Assembly (NCBI RefSeq): GCF_000974445.1
Contig: NZ_BBOJ01000001.1
Span: forward strand, 620,001 to 684,000
Direction of reading: 5' to 3'
DNA length: 64,000 bases
From: Lentzea aerocolonigenes
Lineage (GTDB): Bacteria > Actinomycetota > Actinomycetes > Mycobacteriales > Pseudonocardiaceae
Below are positions 7,601 to 15,053 of the stretch, one piece after another. Made by a program: the position numbers and the translations under genes. How positions within the stretch are numbered: position 1 is the stretch's first letter; every line of letters starts with the position of its first letter. The notes under the pieces are model-generated. The model was not told where the DNA came from. It did no database searches and saw nothing but the letters and a program-made list of their open reading frames with translations.

Positions 7601-8130
7601 TCATGAAGTGGCTGGAGGCGGAACGGCTGGGCGTCGCCGACCTGCTCGAGGACCTGACCGACGACGAGTGGCGGCGCGAGACGCTCTGCGCCGGCTGGAC
7701 GATGCAGGAGATGGCCGCTCACCTGACCACGTCGACCCGCACCGGGTGGCGTGACGTGCTCACGGGAGCGGTGAAGGCGCGGTTCGACTGGAACCGCATG
7801 GAGGACGAGAAGGCTCGCGCGATCGCCGCGCGGTGCACGCGGCCGGAGCTGATCGCGCAGATCAGGGAGACGGCCGGGTCGCCGAAGCGGGCGCCGATGG
7901 CCGCGCCGATCGACCCGTTGGTGGACTTCCTCGTCCACGGCCAGGACATCGCCCGGCCGTTGGGCCGCGTCCGCGAGATGCCGCTCGAACCGGCCCAGGC
8001 CGCCCTGGAGCACGTGCTGAAGAGCCCGTTCTGGGGTGCGCGCAAGCGTTTCCGCGAGTCGGGGGTCCCGGACCTGCCGACCCCCGACCTGCTGATGCTC
8101 GCCACCGGACGTCACATCTCCGGCGCCTGA
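7597..8130 (+). CDS. Mycothiol-dependent maleylpyruvate isomerase family protein (DinB-like)
   Basis: The 177-residue product carries the DinB-like N-terminal domain: LEDLTDDEWRRETLCAGWTMQEMAAHLTTS near residue 18-47 and DFLVHGQDIARPLG near residue 110, with the His residues expected to bind a metal. ATG at 7597 overlaps the sigma-factor stop, making this the third gene of the YCII-sigma-DinB unit and suggesting it acts in the response controlled by that sigma factor. Substrate unknown. The 3' end overlaps the convergent glycosidase gene by 19 nt. Confidence 0.75.
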   Translation: MIMKWLEAERLGVADLLEDLTDDEWRRETLCAGWTMQEMAAHLTTSTRTGWRDVLTGAVKARFDWNRMEDEKARAIAARCTRPELIAQIRETAGSPKRAPMAAPIDPLVDFLVHGQDIARPLGRVREMPLEPAQAALEHVLKSPFWGARKRFRESGVPDLPTPDLLMLATGRHISGA

Positions 8131-9845
8131 TCCAGGAACTTCTCCAGCTTGCCGTCGCCCGTCTTCAGCTTCTTGTCGAGCCGCTTCACCAGCTCGTCGG
8201 AGTCGGCGAAGCGCTCGCGGTTGCCGCCCAGCCCGTCCGCCGTGGCCTGGAGCGCCTTGCCGAGCAGCTCGGACTGGTCGAGCCACGGCGCGGAGTCCGT
8301 GACGAACCCGGGGTGCGCCTTCTCCCGGATCAGCTTCGCGGCGCCGGCCAGCACGTCCGCGTAGGCGCGCAACCCGGCCACCGCGGTTCCCTTGTCCCCG
8401 GCCCGCCACTTCTCCGTGAACTCGTCGAGCTCCCCGGCGAGGCGCGGCGCCGTCCACGAGTTGAGGTCGAAGAACGCCAGCAGCGCCGTCGTCAGCTTCT
8501 CGTCGCCGCCCGCGAGCAGCCGGGCGTAGGCGTCTTCCGAGCGGTGTTCGTCGTACGCCGCGTCGTTCCAGGCGTAGTCGGCCATCTCGAACATCGCGAC
8601 CCGGCTCGCGTAGGCCTGGCTCATGGGGTTCGCGAGGAGCCCCTCGACCTGCAGACCCGGTTCGCGGTCCGAGTACGAGCCCAGGAACAGCCGCCCCGCC
8701 GCGTCCGGGTAGTCGTTGACCGGGTAGTTGTCCCAGATCAGGGTCTTGCGGCCCCACAGCTCCCTGGCGCGCTCGGACTCCTTCCTGGTGATCGCCCTGG
8801 GCACCACCGCGGTGCCGGTCCACATGACGACGACGGACTTGTCCAGGCCGTCGCGGAAGACCTTCTTGTACGGCGTCGGGGTGATGTCGCCGTACTCGGT
8901 GAGCACGGTGATCAGCGGTCCGACGTCCGGCATCTGGTTGCGGATGGTCAGCGCGGTGTCGTTGAGCAGGTCGTTCTGCGCGCGGGCGGCGTTCGTTCGG
9001 TTCGGCGGCCCGTACTCGGCCTGGTCCTCGGCGCAGTTCCACTTCGCGTAGTCGATGTCGTCCAGCAGCAAGGCGAACGACTTGATGCCCGCGTTGTGCA
9101 GCTGCGCGAGCTTGGCCCCGATCGCGTCGCGGTCGGCGTCCTTCGAGTAGCACATGGAGAGGCCTGGAGCGAGTGAGTAGGTGAACTGGACGTGCGAGGC
9201 GGCGGCCCGTTTCGCCAGCTCACCGAGCTCGGCCAGGCGGTCGGCCGGGTAGAGCTCGCGCCAGCGGTCGCGGTGGTACGGGTCGTCCTTGGGCGCGTAC
9301 ACGTACGAGTTGGACTTCACGGAGGCCGCGAAGTCGATCTGGTCCTGCTGCTCGGCGTAGGTCCAGCGCCGTCCGTAGAAGCCCTCGACGATGCCGCGCA
9401 GGCGCAGCGACGGGTGGTCGTCGATCTTCACGCCCAGGACCTTGCCCTGTTTGACCAGCTGGCGGAGGGTCTGCGCGGCGTAGAACGCGCCTGACGGGTC
9501 CGCGCTGGCGATGCTGATCTCGTCCCGCCCGACGTTCAGCGCGTAGCCCTCGGCCGGCAGCGACTTGTCGGTGCGGAACCGAACCTTGAGCTCGCCGTCA
9601 CCGGTGCCACCCGTCAGTGCCTTCTCGACCACCTGACGGGTGATCGCCTCGACGCCACCCTCGACGGTGACGGAGGCAGGGATCGGGACGTCGTCGCCCA
9701 CGCGTTCGCTCGCCTGAGGCGTTGGCCACACGTCCACGTCGCTGGCGCGCTTGGGAGCGGCGGTCTCCCGTGTGGCCCAGAACCCGACCGCACCCGCCGC
9801 CACCAGCACGATCACGGCCACGAAGATCAGGCCTTTTTTGCGCAT
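8112..9845 (-). CDS. GH84-type beta-N-acetylglucosaminidase, membrane-anchored
   Basis: The 577-residue protein starts at the ATG at 9845 (MRKKGLIFVAVIVLVAAGA), a signal anchor at about residues 4-24. A GH20b-like N-terminal domain (about 35-145) leads to the catalytic barrel, marked by LRGIVEGFYGRRWT (about 150), a YVYAPKDDPYHRDRWRELY stretch and the LLLDDID motif near residue 262 that supplies the paired catalytic aspartates of family GH84. It likely removes GlcNAc from glycans or wall fragments outside the cell by substrate-assisted catalysis. The second SOS box is 74 nt upstream of the start. Confidence 0.85.
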   Translation of the reverse strand: MRKKGLIFVAVIVLVAAGAVGFWATRETAAPKRASDVDVWPTPQASERVGDDVPIPASVTVEGGVEAITRQVVEKALTGGTGDGELKVRFRTDKSLPAEGYALNVGRDEISIASADPSGAFYAAQTLRQLVKQGKVLGVKIDDHPSLRLRGIVEGFYGRRWTYAEQQDQIDFAASVKSNSYVYAPKDDPYHRDRWRELYPADRLAELGELAKRAAASHVQFTYSLAPGLSMCYSKDADRDAIGAKLAQLHNAGIKSFALLLDDIDYAKWNCAEDQAEYGPPNRTNAARAQNDLLNDTALTIRNQMPDVGPLITVLTEYGDITPTPYKKVFRDGLDKSVVVMWTGTAVVPRAITRKESERARELWGRKTLIWDNYPVNDYPDAAGRLFLGSYSDREPGLQVEGLLANPMSQAYASRVAMFEMADYAWNDAAYDEHRSEDAYARLLAGGDEKLTTALLAFFDLNSWTAPRLAGELDEFTEKWRAGDKGTAVAGLRAYADVLAGAAKLIREKAHPGFVTDSAPWLDQSELLGKALQATADGLGGNRERFADSDELVKRLDKKLKTGDGKLEKFLDQAPEM

Positions 9846-9918
9846 GATCGCCAGTCTGCACGACTCGGGTCGTGGCCCGGGAGTGTTGTCCACAGGTGGG
9901 GACAACACTGTGGGCAAC

Positions 9919-9934
9919 TCGAACACCCGTTCGA
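9919..9934. promoter_or_regulatory. LexA SOS box (TCGAAC-N4-GTTCGA) upstream of ffs-dnaX
   Basis: TCGAACACCCGTTCGA is a perfect match to the actinobacterial LexA consensus. It sits 15-30 nt upstream of a good -10 element (TACACT, 9949-9954), so it overlaps the -35 region of the SRP RNA/dnaX promoter. It is also 74 nt upstream of the GH84 start on the other strand. Confidence 0.7.
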
Positions 9935-9948
9935 GTCGAACCCTTCGC

Positions 9949-9954
9949 TACACT
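9949..9954 (+). promoter_or_regulatory. ffs: -10 element of the ffs (and possibly dnaX) promoter
   Basis: TACACT matches the TANNNT -10 consensus and ends six bases before the first paired base of the SRP RNA (9961), the right distance for transcription to start at the mature 5' end. No clear TTGACA -35 is visible; that region is occupied by the SOS box. Confidence 0.6.
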
Positions 9955-9958
9955 TGCT

Positions 9959-10049
9959 GCGGACCTCGTGCGGCACACATCTCGCGAACCTCCCCAGGGC
10001 CGGAAGGCAGCAAGGATAAGCGGGCTCTGGTGGGTGCACGGGGTCCCCT
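9959..10049 (+). ncRNA. ffs: Signal recognition particle 4.5S RNA (small bacterial SRP RNA)
   Basis: The sequence folds as a single hairpin: GGACC (from 9961) and CGTGC pair with GCACG and GGTCC (to about 10046), and the apical domain has the conserved core CCAGGGCCGGAAGGCAGCAA, with the GGAA tetraloop region that binds Ffh. A run of five T at 10049-10053 follows the stem and probably ends the transcript. Location just upstream of dnaX is the usual actinobacterial arrangement. Confidence 0.93.
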
Positions 10050-10053
10050 TTTT
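10042..10053 (+). terminator. ffs: End of ffs: closing stem followed by T5
   Basis: The 3' half of the SRP RNA closing stem (GGTCC) is followed by CC and five T residues. This works as an intrinsic terminator, with readthrough possibly feeding dnaX, whose GTG is 31 nt further on. Confidence 0.5.
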
Positions 10054-10083
10054 GTGTCGGTGCCCACCGGTACTGTCTGCGGC

Positions 10084-12123
10084 GTGGCGCTCGCTCTGTA
10101 TCGCAAGTACCGTCCGGCCACGTTCTCCGAGGTCGTCGGCCAGGAGCACGTGACCGATCCCCTGCGCGTCGCCTTGTCGGCGGGCCGGGTGAACCACGCG
10201 TACCTGTTCAGCGGCCCGCGCGGCTGCGGCAAGACGTCGTCCGCCCGCATCCTGGCCCGCTCGCTGAACTGCGTGAAGGGCCCGACACCCGACCCGTGCG
10301 GCGAGTGCAACTCGTGCATCGGCCTGGCGCCGAACGGCACGGGCAGCGTCGACGTGGTGGAGCTCGACGCCGCGTCCCACGGTGGTGTGGAGGACGCCCG
10401 CGAACTCCGTGACAAGGCCTTCTACGCCCCGGCCGAGTCCAAGTACCGCGTCTTCATCATCGACGAGGCCCACATGGTCACCACGCAGGGCTTCAACGCC
10501 CTGCTGAAGATCGTCGAAGAGCCGCCGGACCACCTGATCTTCATCTTCGCCACCACCGAGCCGGACAAGGTCCTCCCGACCATCCGCTCGCGCACGCACC
10601 ACTACCCGTTCCGCCTGATCCCGCCCGGCGTGATGCGCGGCCTGCTCGAACGCAACTGCGCGGCGGAGGGCGTGGCCGTCGAACCGGCCGTCTTCCCGCT
10701 GGTGATCCGCGCGGGCGGCGGCTCGGCCCGCGACACCCAGTCGGTCATGGACCAGCTCCTCTCCGGCGCGGGCCCGGACGGCGTGAAGTACGAGCGGGCC
10801 ATCACGCTCCTCGGAGTCACCGACTCGGCCCTGATCAACGACGTGATCGACGGCCTGGCGGCAGGCGACGGCGCCGCGGTCTTCGGCACCATCGACCGCC
10901 TGGTCGAAGCCGGCCACGACCCCCGCCGCTTCGCCTCGGACCTGCTGGACCGCCTCCGCGACCTGGTCCTGCTCTGCGCCGTCCCGGACGCCGCGGACCG
11001 CAACCTGGTCAGCGCCCCGGAAGACGAGCTGGCCACCATGTCGGCGCAGGCCCAGCGAATCGGCCCGGCGGCCCTCACCCGCTACGCCGAGATCGTCCAC
11101 ACCGGCTTGGTCGAAATGCGCGGCGCCACGGCCCCGCGCCTCCTGCTGGAACTCCTCGTCTCCCGCATGCTGCTTCCGTCGGTGAGCCAGTCGGAAGCAG
11201 CCCTGCTCCAACGCCTGGAACAGCTGGAACGCCGCCCACCAGCAGCAATCGCCGCACCGGGCGAGCCCCAGGCAGCCGCCCCCGCGGGCGGCCCGGTCTT
11301 CACCCGCAAGTCGCAACAGCCGACGGACCCGGCGCCCGCGGAACAGCCGCGCCAGCCCGCGCCCGCACCGGCCCAGGCGGTGGCCCCCGCGCCTCAGGCC
11401 GCCGCTCCCGTTCAGCGTCCGACAGTTCCAAGTCAGCCTGCGCCTGCTCCGGCCGCTCAGCCCCCGGCTGCCGCGCCGACTCCAGTCGCCGCCCCACCCC
11501 AGGCCGCAGCTCCGCCCTCCGAGCCCGCCGCCCCGGCCCCCACCACCGGCGGCATGGACGCGACCGCGGTCCGCCGGGTCTGGTCCGAGCTGCTCGCCGC
11601 GGTCCGCGCCTCCAGCCGCAGCACCGAGGCGATGCTGACCAACGCCATGGTCAGCGAGGTGGACGGCAACGTCGTCACCATCACCCACACCTCGGCCCCC
11701 CTGGCCCGCCGCCTGGCGGAGCCCCGCAACACCGAGGCCATCGCCAACGCCCTGGCCACGGTCCTGGGCGGCACCTGGCAGGTCCGCTGCACCCACGGCA
11801 CTCCCAGCGCCGCCCCACAGGCCGCAGCCCCCGCCAAGGCCCCGCGCCCGGCCCCGACCCGCCCGAGCCAGGCCCAGACCGCCAGGCAGCCCGAGCCCCA
11901 ACGCCAGGCCCCGCGCCCACCGGCAGACGACGTCCCACCGCCCCCGGAACCCCCGGAGCCAGACGAACCCCTCCCGCCGGAACCCGACGACGAAGAGGCG
12001 ATGCTGGCCGAAGCCGCCCGCCCGATCGACCCGGACAGCGTGAACGAGGCCCAAGACCCGGAAGCCGTGATGCTCAAACTCCTGGCCGACGAACTGGGCG
12101 CCCGCCCGCTCAAGAAGGCCTGA
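10084..12123 (+). CDS. dnaX: DNA polymerase III subunit gamma/tau
   Basis: The 679-residue clamp-loader ATPase starts at GTG 10084 (VALALYRKYRPATFSEVVGQ, the universal DnaX N-terminus); the frame is open upstream but runs through ffs. It has Walker A GPRGCGKTSS (44-53), a zinc module with Cys 63, 72, 75 and 78, Walker B IIDEAH (about 125) and an SRC-like sensor TIRSRTHHY. From about residue 395 to 490 and again 565-650 it is Pro/Ala/Gln-rich, flanking a tau domain near 500-560. It loads beta clamps and links polymerase to helicase. The SOS box upstream is unexpected. Confidence 0.97.
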   Translation: MALALYRKYRPATFSEVVGQEHVTDPLRVALSAGRVNHAYLFSGPRGCGKTSSARILARSLNCVKGPTPDPCGECNSCIGLAPNGTGSVDVVELDAASHGGVEDARELRDKAFYAPAESKYRVFIIDEAHMVTTQGFNALLKIVEEPPDHLIFIFATTEPDKVLPTIRSRTHHYPFRLIPPGVMRGLLERNCAAEGVAVEPAVFPLVIRAGGGSARDTQSVMDQLLSGAGPDGVKYERAITLLGVTDSALINDVIDGLAAGDGAAVFGTIDRLVEAGHDPRRFASDLLDRLRDLVLLCAVPDAADRNLVSAPEDELATMSAQAQRIGPAALTRYAEIVHTGLVEMRGATAPRLLLELLVSRMLLPSVSQSEAALLQRLEQLERRPPAAIAAPGEPQAAAPAGGPVFTRKSQQPTDPAPAEQPRQPAPAPAQAVAPAPQAAAPVQRPTVPSQPAPAPAAQPPAAAPTPVAAPPQAAAPPSEPAAPAPTTGGMDATAVRRVWSELLAAVRASSRSTEAMLTNAMVSEVDGNVVTITHTSAPLARRLAEPRNTEAIANALATVLGGTWQVRCTHGTPSAAPQAAAPAKAPRPAPTRPSQAQTARQPEPQRQAPRPPADDVPPPPEPPEPDEPLPPEPDDEEAMLAEAARPIDPDSVNEAQDPEAVMLKLLADELGARPLKKA

Positions 12124-12134
12124 CCACCCGCGCT

Positions 12135-12162
12135 GCCGCCGCGAGCAAGCAAACGCGGCGGC
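12135..12162 (+). terminator. Hairpin after dnaX
   Basis: GCCGCCGCG (12135-12143) pairs perfectly with CGCGGCGGC (12154-12162), 12 nt after the dnaX stop. There is no T-run, so termination would be of the GC-hairpin type common in actinomycetes. Confidence 0.5.
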
Positions 12163-12298
12163 GCGAGCCGAGTAGCCAGGCAACGCGAGCGCGCCGGGAA
12201 ACGCCCACCGGCGCCTCGGGCCGAGCGAGCGCAACGCCCGCGAAGGCCGGTGAGACGCCACCGGCCGGAAGCATGGTCGAGCCGGACGGGGGAGCACA

Positions 12299-13456
12299 GT
12301 GGCCACGGCAACCACGATCGTCAACGCAAGGGTGTTCGACGGCACGAAGCTCCAAGCCTGGACCTCGGTCCGCTTCGCCAACGGCGTGATCACCGACTGC
12401 GCGCCCACCTCAACCGCCCAAGAGGGCGACGAGGTCATCGACGCACAGGGCAGCACCCTCCTCCCAGGCCTGATCGACACCCACGTCCACCTCCTTCCCG
12501 GCGCCCTGGCCAAATCCCTGAACTTCGGCGTCACCACGGTCCTGGACATGTTCAGCAAGCCCGACCAGCTGACCACCGCCAAGCACCAGGCCGCCTCAAA
12601 CCAGCACGTGGCCGACGTGCGCTCCTCCGGCATCGGCGCCACCGCCCCAGGCGGCCACCCGTCCCTGATCTACGCCCCGCTCCCCACCCTCACGACCCCG
12701 GACCAGGCCGACCGCTTCGTCGCGGACAGAGCCGCCGAGGGCTCGGACTACCTGAAAGTCATCGCTGCCCCAGGCGGCCTCTGGCCGTCACTGAACTCCG
12801 AAACCATCAGCGCCCTGGTAGCCGCCGCCCACGCCCGCAACCTGCTGGTAGTCGCCCACGTGAACTCAAGGGCAGGCGTAGAACAGGTCGTCTCGGCAGG
12901 CGTAGACGTGATCGCCCACGTCCCAGCAACCGCCGAACTGGACCAGCCCCTCGTAGACCGCATCGCCGAGGCCGGAATCGCAGTGGGCCCAACCCTCGTC
13001 ACCGCCGAAAACACCCTCGGCACCTCCCAAGCCGAGGCCAACGCGCGCCGCCTGGCCACCGCAGGCGTCACCCTCCTGGCAGGCACCGACGCCCCCAACC
13101 CGGGCACCGTCTACGGCGAAAGCCTTCACCGCGAACTGGAGCTCCTGGTCAGATGCGGCCTGAGCCCGACCCAGGCCCTCTCCGCCGCCACCGCCGAACC
13201 GGCACGAGTCTTCGGCCTCGACGACCGAGGCCAAATCGCACCAGGCAAACAAGCAGACCTGCTCCTGGTGACCGGCGACCCGCTGACCGACATCACCGCA
13301 ACCCGCGCCATCGAACGAATCTGGCGAGCAGGCACCCCGCACGAGCGAACCGAATTCGTCCCGACCAAGCCAGAAGCCGAGCAACTGGAAGCCTTCGACA
13401 CACAGGTCGCGAAGGCAGTGGCAGCAGTGCGCAAGGCGATGGCCAACAGGCTTTGA
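12299..13456 (+). CDS. Amidohydrolase family protein
   Basis: The 385-residue enzyme starts at GTG 12299 behind GGGGGAG. It has the amidohydrolase layout: N-terminal beta-sandwich, [13 protein letters not shown] with metal ligands His62 and His64, further His in VVAHVNS (about 185) and DVIAHVP (about 207), LLAGTDAP (about 262) with the catalytic Asp, and a C-terminal [14 protein letters not shown] strand typical of imidazolonepropionase/prolidase-like members. Exact substrate unknown. It sits between dnaX and ybaB-recR, which are normally adjacent. Codon third positions include more A (CCA, GCA, GTA) than in its neighbours, hinting at later insertion. Confidence 0.8.
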   Translation: MATATTIVNARVFDGTKLQAWTSVRFANGVITDCAPTSTAQEGDEVIDAQGSTLLPGLIDTHVHLLPGALAKSLNFGVTTVLDMFSKPDQLTTAKHQAASNQHVADVRSSGIGATAPGGHPSLIYAPLPTLTTPDQADRFVADRAAEGSDYLKVIAAPGGLWPSLNSETISALVAAAHARNLLVVAHVNSRAGVEQVVSAGVDVIAHVPATAELDQPLVDRIAEAGIAVGPTLVTAENTLGTSQAEANARRLATAGVTLLAGTDAPNPGTVYGESLHRELELLVRCGLSPTQALSAATAEPARVFGLDDRGQIAPGKQADLLLVTGDPLTDITATRAIERIWRAGTPHERTEFVPTKPEAEQLEAFDTQVAKAVAAVRKAMANRL

Positions 13457-13475
13457 GCAAGACCACTTCACCCAC

Positions 13476-13506
13476 CGCACCGGGGACGACCAGCACAACC
13501 GGTGCG
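13476..13506 (+). terminator. Possible hairpin terminator after the amidohydrolase
   Basis: CGCACCGG (13476-13483) pairs with CCGGTGCG (13499-13506) with a 15-nt loop, between the amidohydrolase stop and ybaB. No T-run; weak evidence. Confidence 0.3.
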
Positions 13507-13572
13507 CCCGGAAAAACCCACCCCCGTACGCTGGAGACACCACAAAAACCACCGGAGAGGACGGACCACGCG

Positions 13573-13896
13573 GTGCAACCCGGTCAGTTCGACATGCAGG
13601 CCCTGCTCCAGCAGGCCCAGAACATGCAGCAGCAGATGGCGACCGCTCAGGAAGAGCTGGCCAACACCGAGGTCACCGGCAACGCGGGCAACGGCCTGGT
13701 CACCGCCACCGTCACCGGCGGCGGCGAGCTGGTCAACCTCGCCATCGACCCCAAGATCGTCGACCCGGAGGACGTGGAAACCCTCCAGGACCTCGTGATC
13801 GCCGCGATCAAGGACGCCAACCAGAAGGCGCAGAGCCTGGTGGAGCAGAAGCTCGGCCCACTGGCCCAGGGCGGCCTCGGCGGACTGCTCGGCTGA
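13573..13896 (+). CDS. ybaB: YbaB/EbfC family nucleoid-associated protein
   Basis: The 107-residue protein has the YbaB/EbfC pattern: a helix [22 protein letters not shown], then [33 protein letters not shown] and a C-terminal helix. The family forms dimers that bind DNA and coat the nucleoid. GTG 13573 follows GGAGAGG; an ATG at residue 8 is an alternative. Its position directly before recR, downstream of dnaX, is the conserved bacterial order. Confidence 0.9.
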   Translation: MQPGQFDMQALLQQAQNMQQQMATAQEELANTEVTGNAGNGLVTATVTGGGELVNLAIDPKIVDPEDVETLQDLVIAAIKDANQKAQSLVEQKLGPLAQGGLGGLLG

Positions 13897-13926
13897 CCGA
13901 GCGCGAACGAAGAAACGGGCAGAGAG

Positions 13927-14535
13927 ATGTACGAGGGCCCGGTACAGGACCTGATCGACGAACTGGGCAGACTCCCAGGCGTGGGCCCCAAGAGCGCCCA
14001 GCGCATCGCCTTCCACCTCCTGGCAACGGAACCGGCTGACATCGAGCGGCTCCAGCACGCGCTCCAGAAGGTCAAGGAAGGCGTCGTCTTCTGCGACGTC
14101 TGCGGCAACGTGTCCGCCGAGACCAGGTGCCGCATCTGCCGAGACCCCAAGCGGGACCTCAGCCTGGTCTGCGTGGTCGAGGAGCCGAAGGACGTCCAGG
14201 CCATCGAGCGCACCAGGGAGTTCAAGGGGCGCTACCACGTCCTGGGCGGCGCGCTCGATCCGTTGAGCGGTGTCGGGCCGGACCAGCTCCGCATCCGGCA
14301 GCTGCTGAACCGGATCGGCACGACGACCGACGGCGTGGACATCTCCGAGGTCATCATCGCCACGGATCCCAACACCGAGGGCGAGGCCACGGCCACCTAC
14401 CTGGTCCGGATGCTCAGGGACTTCCCGGGGCTCACCGTCACTCGGCTGGCCAGCGGTCTGCCGATGGGTGGCGACCTGGAGTTCGCGGACGAGCTCACCC
14501 TGGGGCGTGCGCTATCTGGTCGCCGGAGCATGTGA
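13927..14535 (+). CDS. recR: Recombination protein RecR
   Basis: The 202-residue product has the N-terminal helix-hairpin-helix [17 protein letters not shown] (16-32), a C4 zinc motif (Cys 56, 59, 68, 71), a Toprim domain with [13 protein letters not shown] and [15 protein letters not shown], and the C-terminal [24 protein letters not shown] Walker-like segment. It acts with RecO and RecF to load RecA at single-strand gaps. Length is normal. The stop overlaps the next GTG (GTGA). Confidence 0.97.
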   Translation: MYEGPVQDLIDELGRLPGVGPKSAQRIAFHLLATEPADIERLQHALQKVKEGVVFCDVCGNVSAETRCRICRDPKRDLSLVCVVEEPKDVQAIERTREFKGRYHVLGGALDPLSGVGPDQLRIRQLLNRIGTTTDGVDISEVIIATDPNTEGEATATYLVRMLRDFPGLTVTRLASGLPMGGDLEFADELTLGRALSGRRSM

Positions 14536-15053
14536 CCAACGCTCCACCGCGGCTGGGCACCACCCGCCTGGTCGCGGTGGACGGCCCGTCCGGCGCAGGC
14601 AAGTCGACGTTCGCCAGGGACCTCGCCGAGCAGCTGAACGCCCAGCTGATCAGCACCGACCACTTCGCGACGTGGGACGACCCGACGACGCGGTGGTGGC
14701 CGCGGCTCACCCAGGCCCTCGACGACGTCGCAAACGGCAAACCTGGTCGCTACCGCAAAACCGACTGGTCCCAAGGCTTTCCGTGCGTAGCAGAAGGCAA
14801 CGAGGTCACGATCAGTCCACAAGGGACCATCATCCTGGAAGGCTTCTCGTCAGCCAGGAAAGCAAACGCCACAAGGCTGAGCCTGGCGATCTTCGTCGAC
14901 CACGGAGACGAAGCAACCCGCCTGGAACGCGCCGTCGCACGAGACGGTGAGAACGAAAGAGAACACTTCATCCGTTGGCAGCAGTACGAACGAGGCTGGT
15001 TCGCGGTCGACGAGACGAAGGCCAGAGCGGACTACGTCGTCACCTCGAGCTGA
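14532..15053 (+). CDS. Uridine kinase-like P-loop NTPase
   Basis: The 173-residue product starts at GTG 14532, overlapping the recR stop. Walker A is [16 protein letters not shown] (about 15-30), followed by a [20 protein letters not shown] acceptor region and a [14 protein letters not shown] strand, as in uridine kinase-like small kinases. The C-terminal part ([24 protein letters not shown]) carries an Arg-rich lid. Substrate uncertain. It converges with the SARP regulator, overlapping by 22 nt. Confidence 0.75.
   Translation: MTNAPPRLGTTRLVAVDGPSGAGKSTFARDLAEQLNAQLISTDHFATWDDPTTRWWPRLTQALDDVANGKPGRYRKTDWSQGFPCVAEGNEVTISPQGTIILEGFSSARKANATRLSLAIFVDHGDEATRLERAVARDGENEREHFIRWQQYERGWFAVDETKARADYVVTSS

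Noticed and set aside
10084-12123. Programmed frameshift in dnaX producing gamma
   Set aside because: No A-rich slippery heptamer with a downstream stem is visible in the GC-rich coding sequence.
12866-13552. Long antisense frame opposite the amidohydrolase
   Set aside because: Composition is that of a shadow frame in high-GC DNA and the plus-strand protein has clear catalytic motifs.
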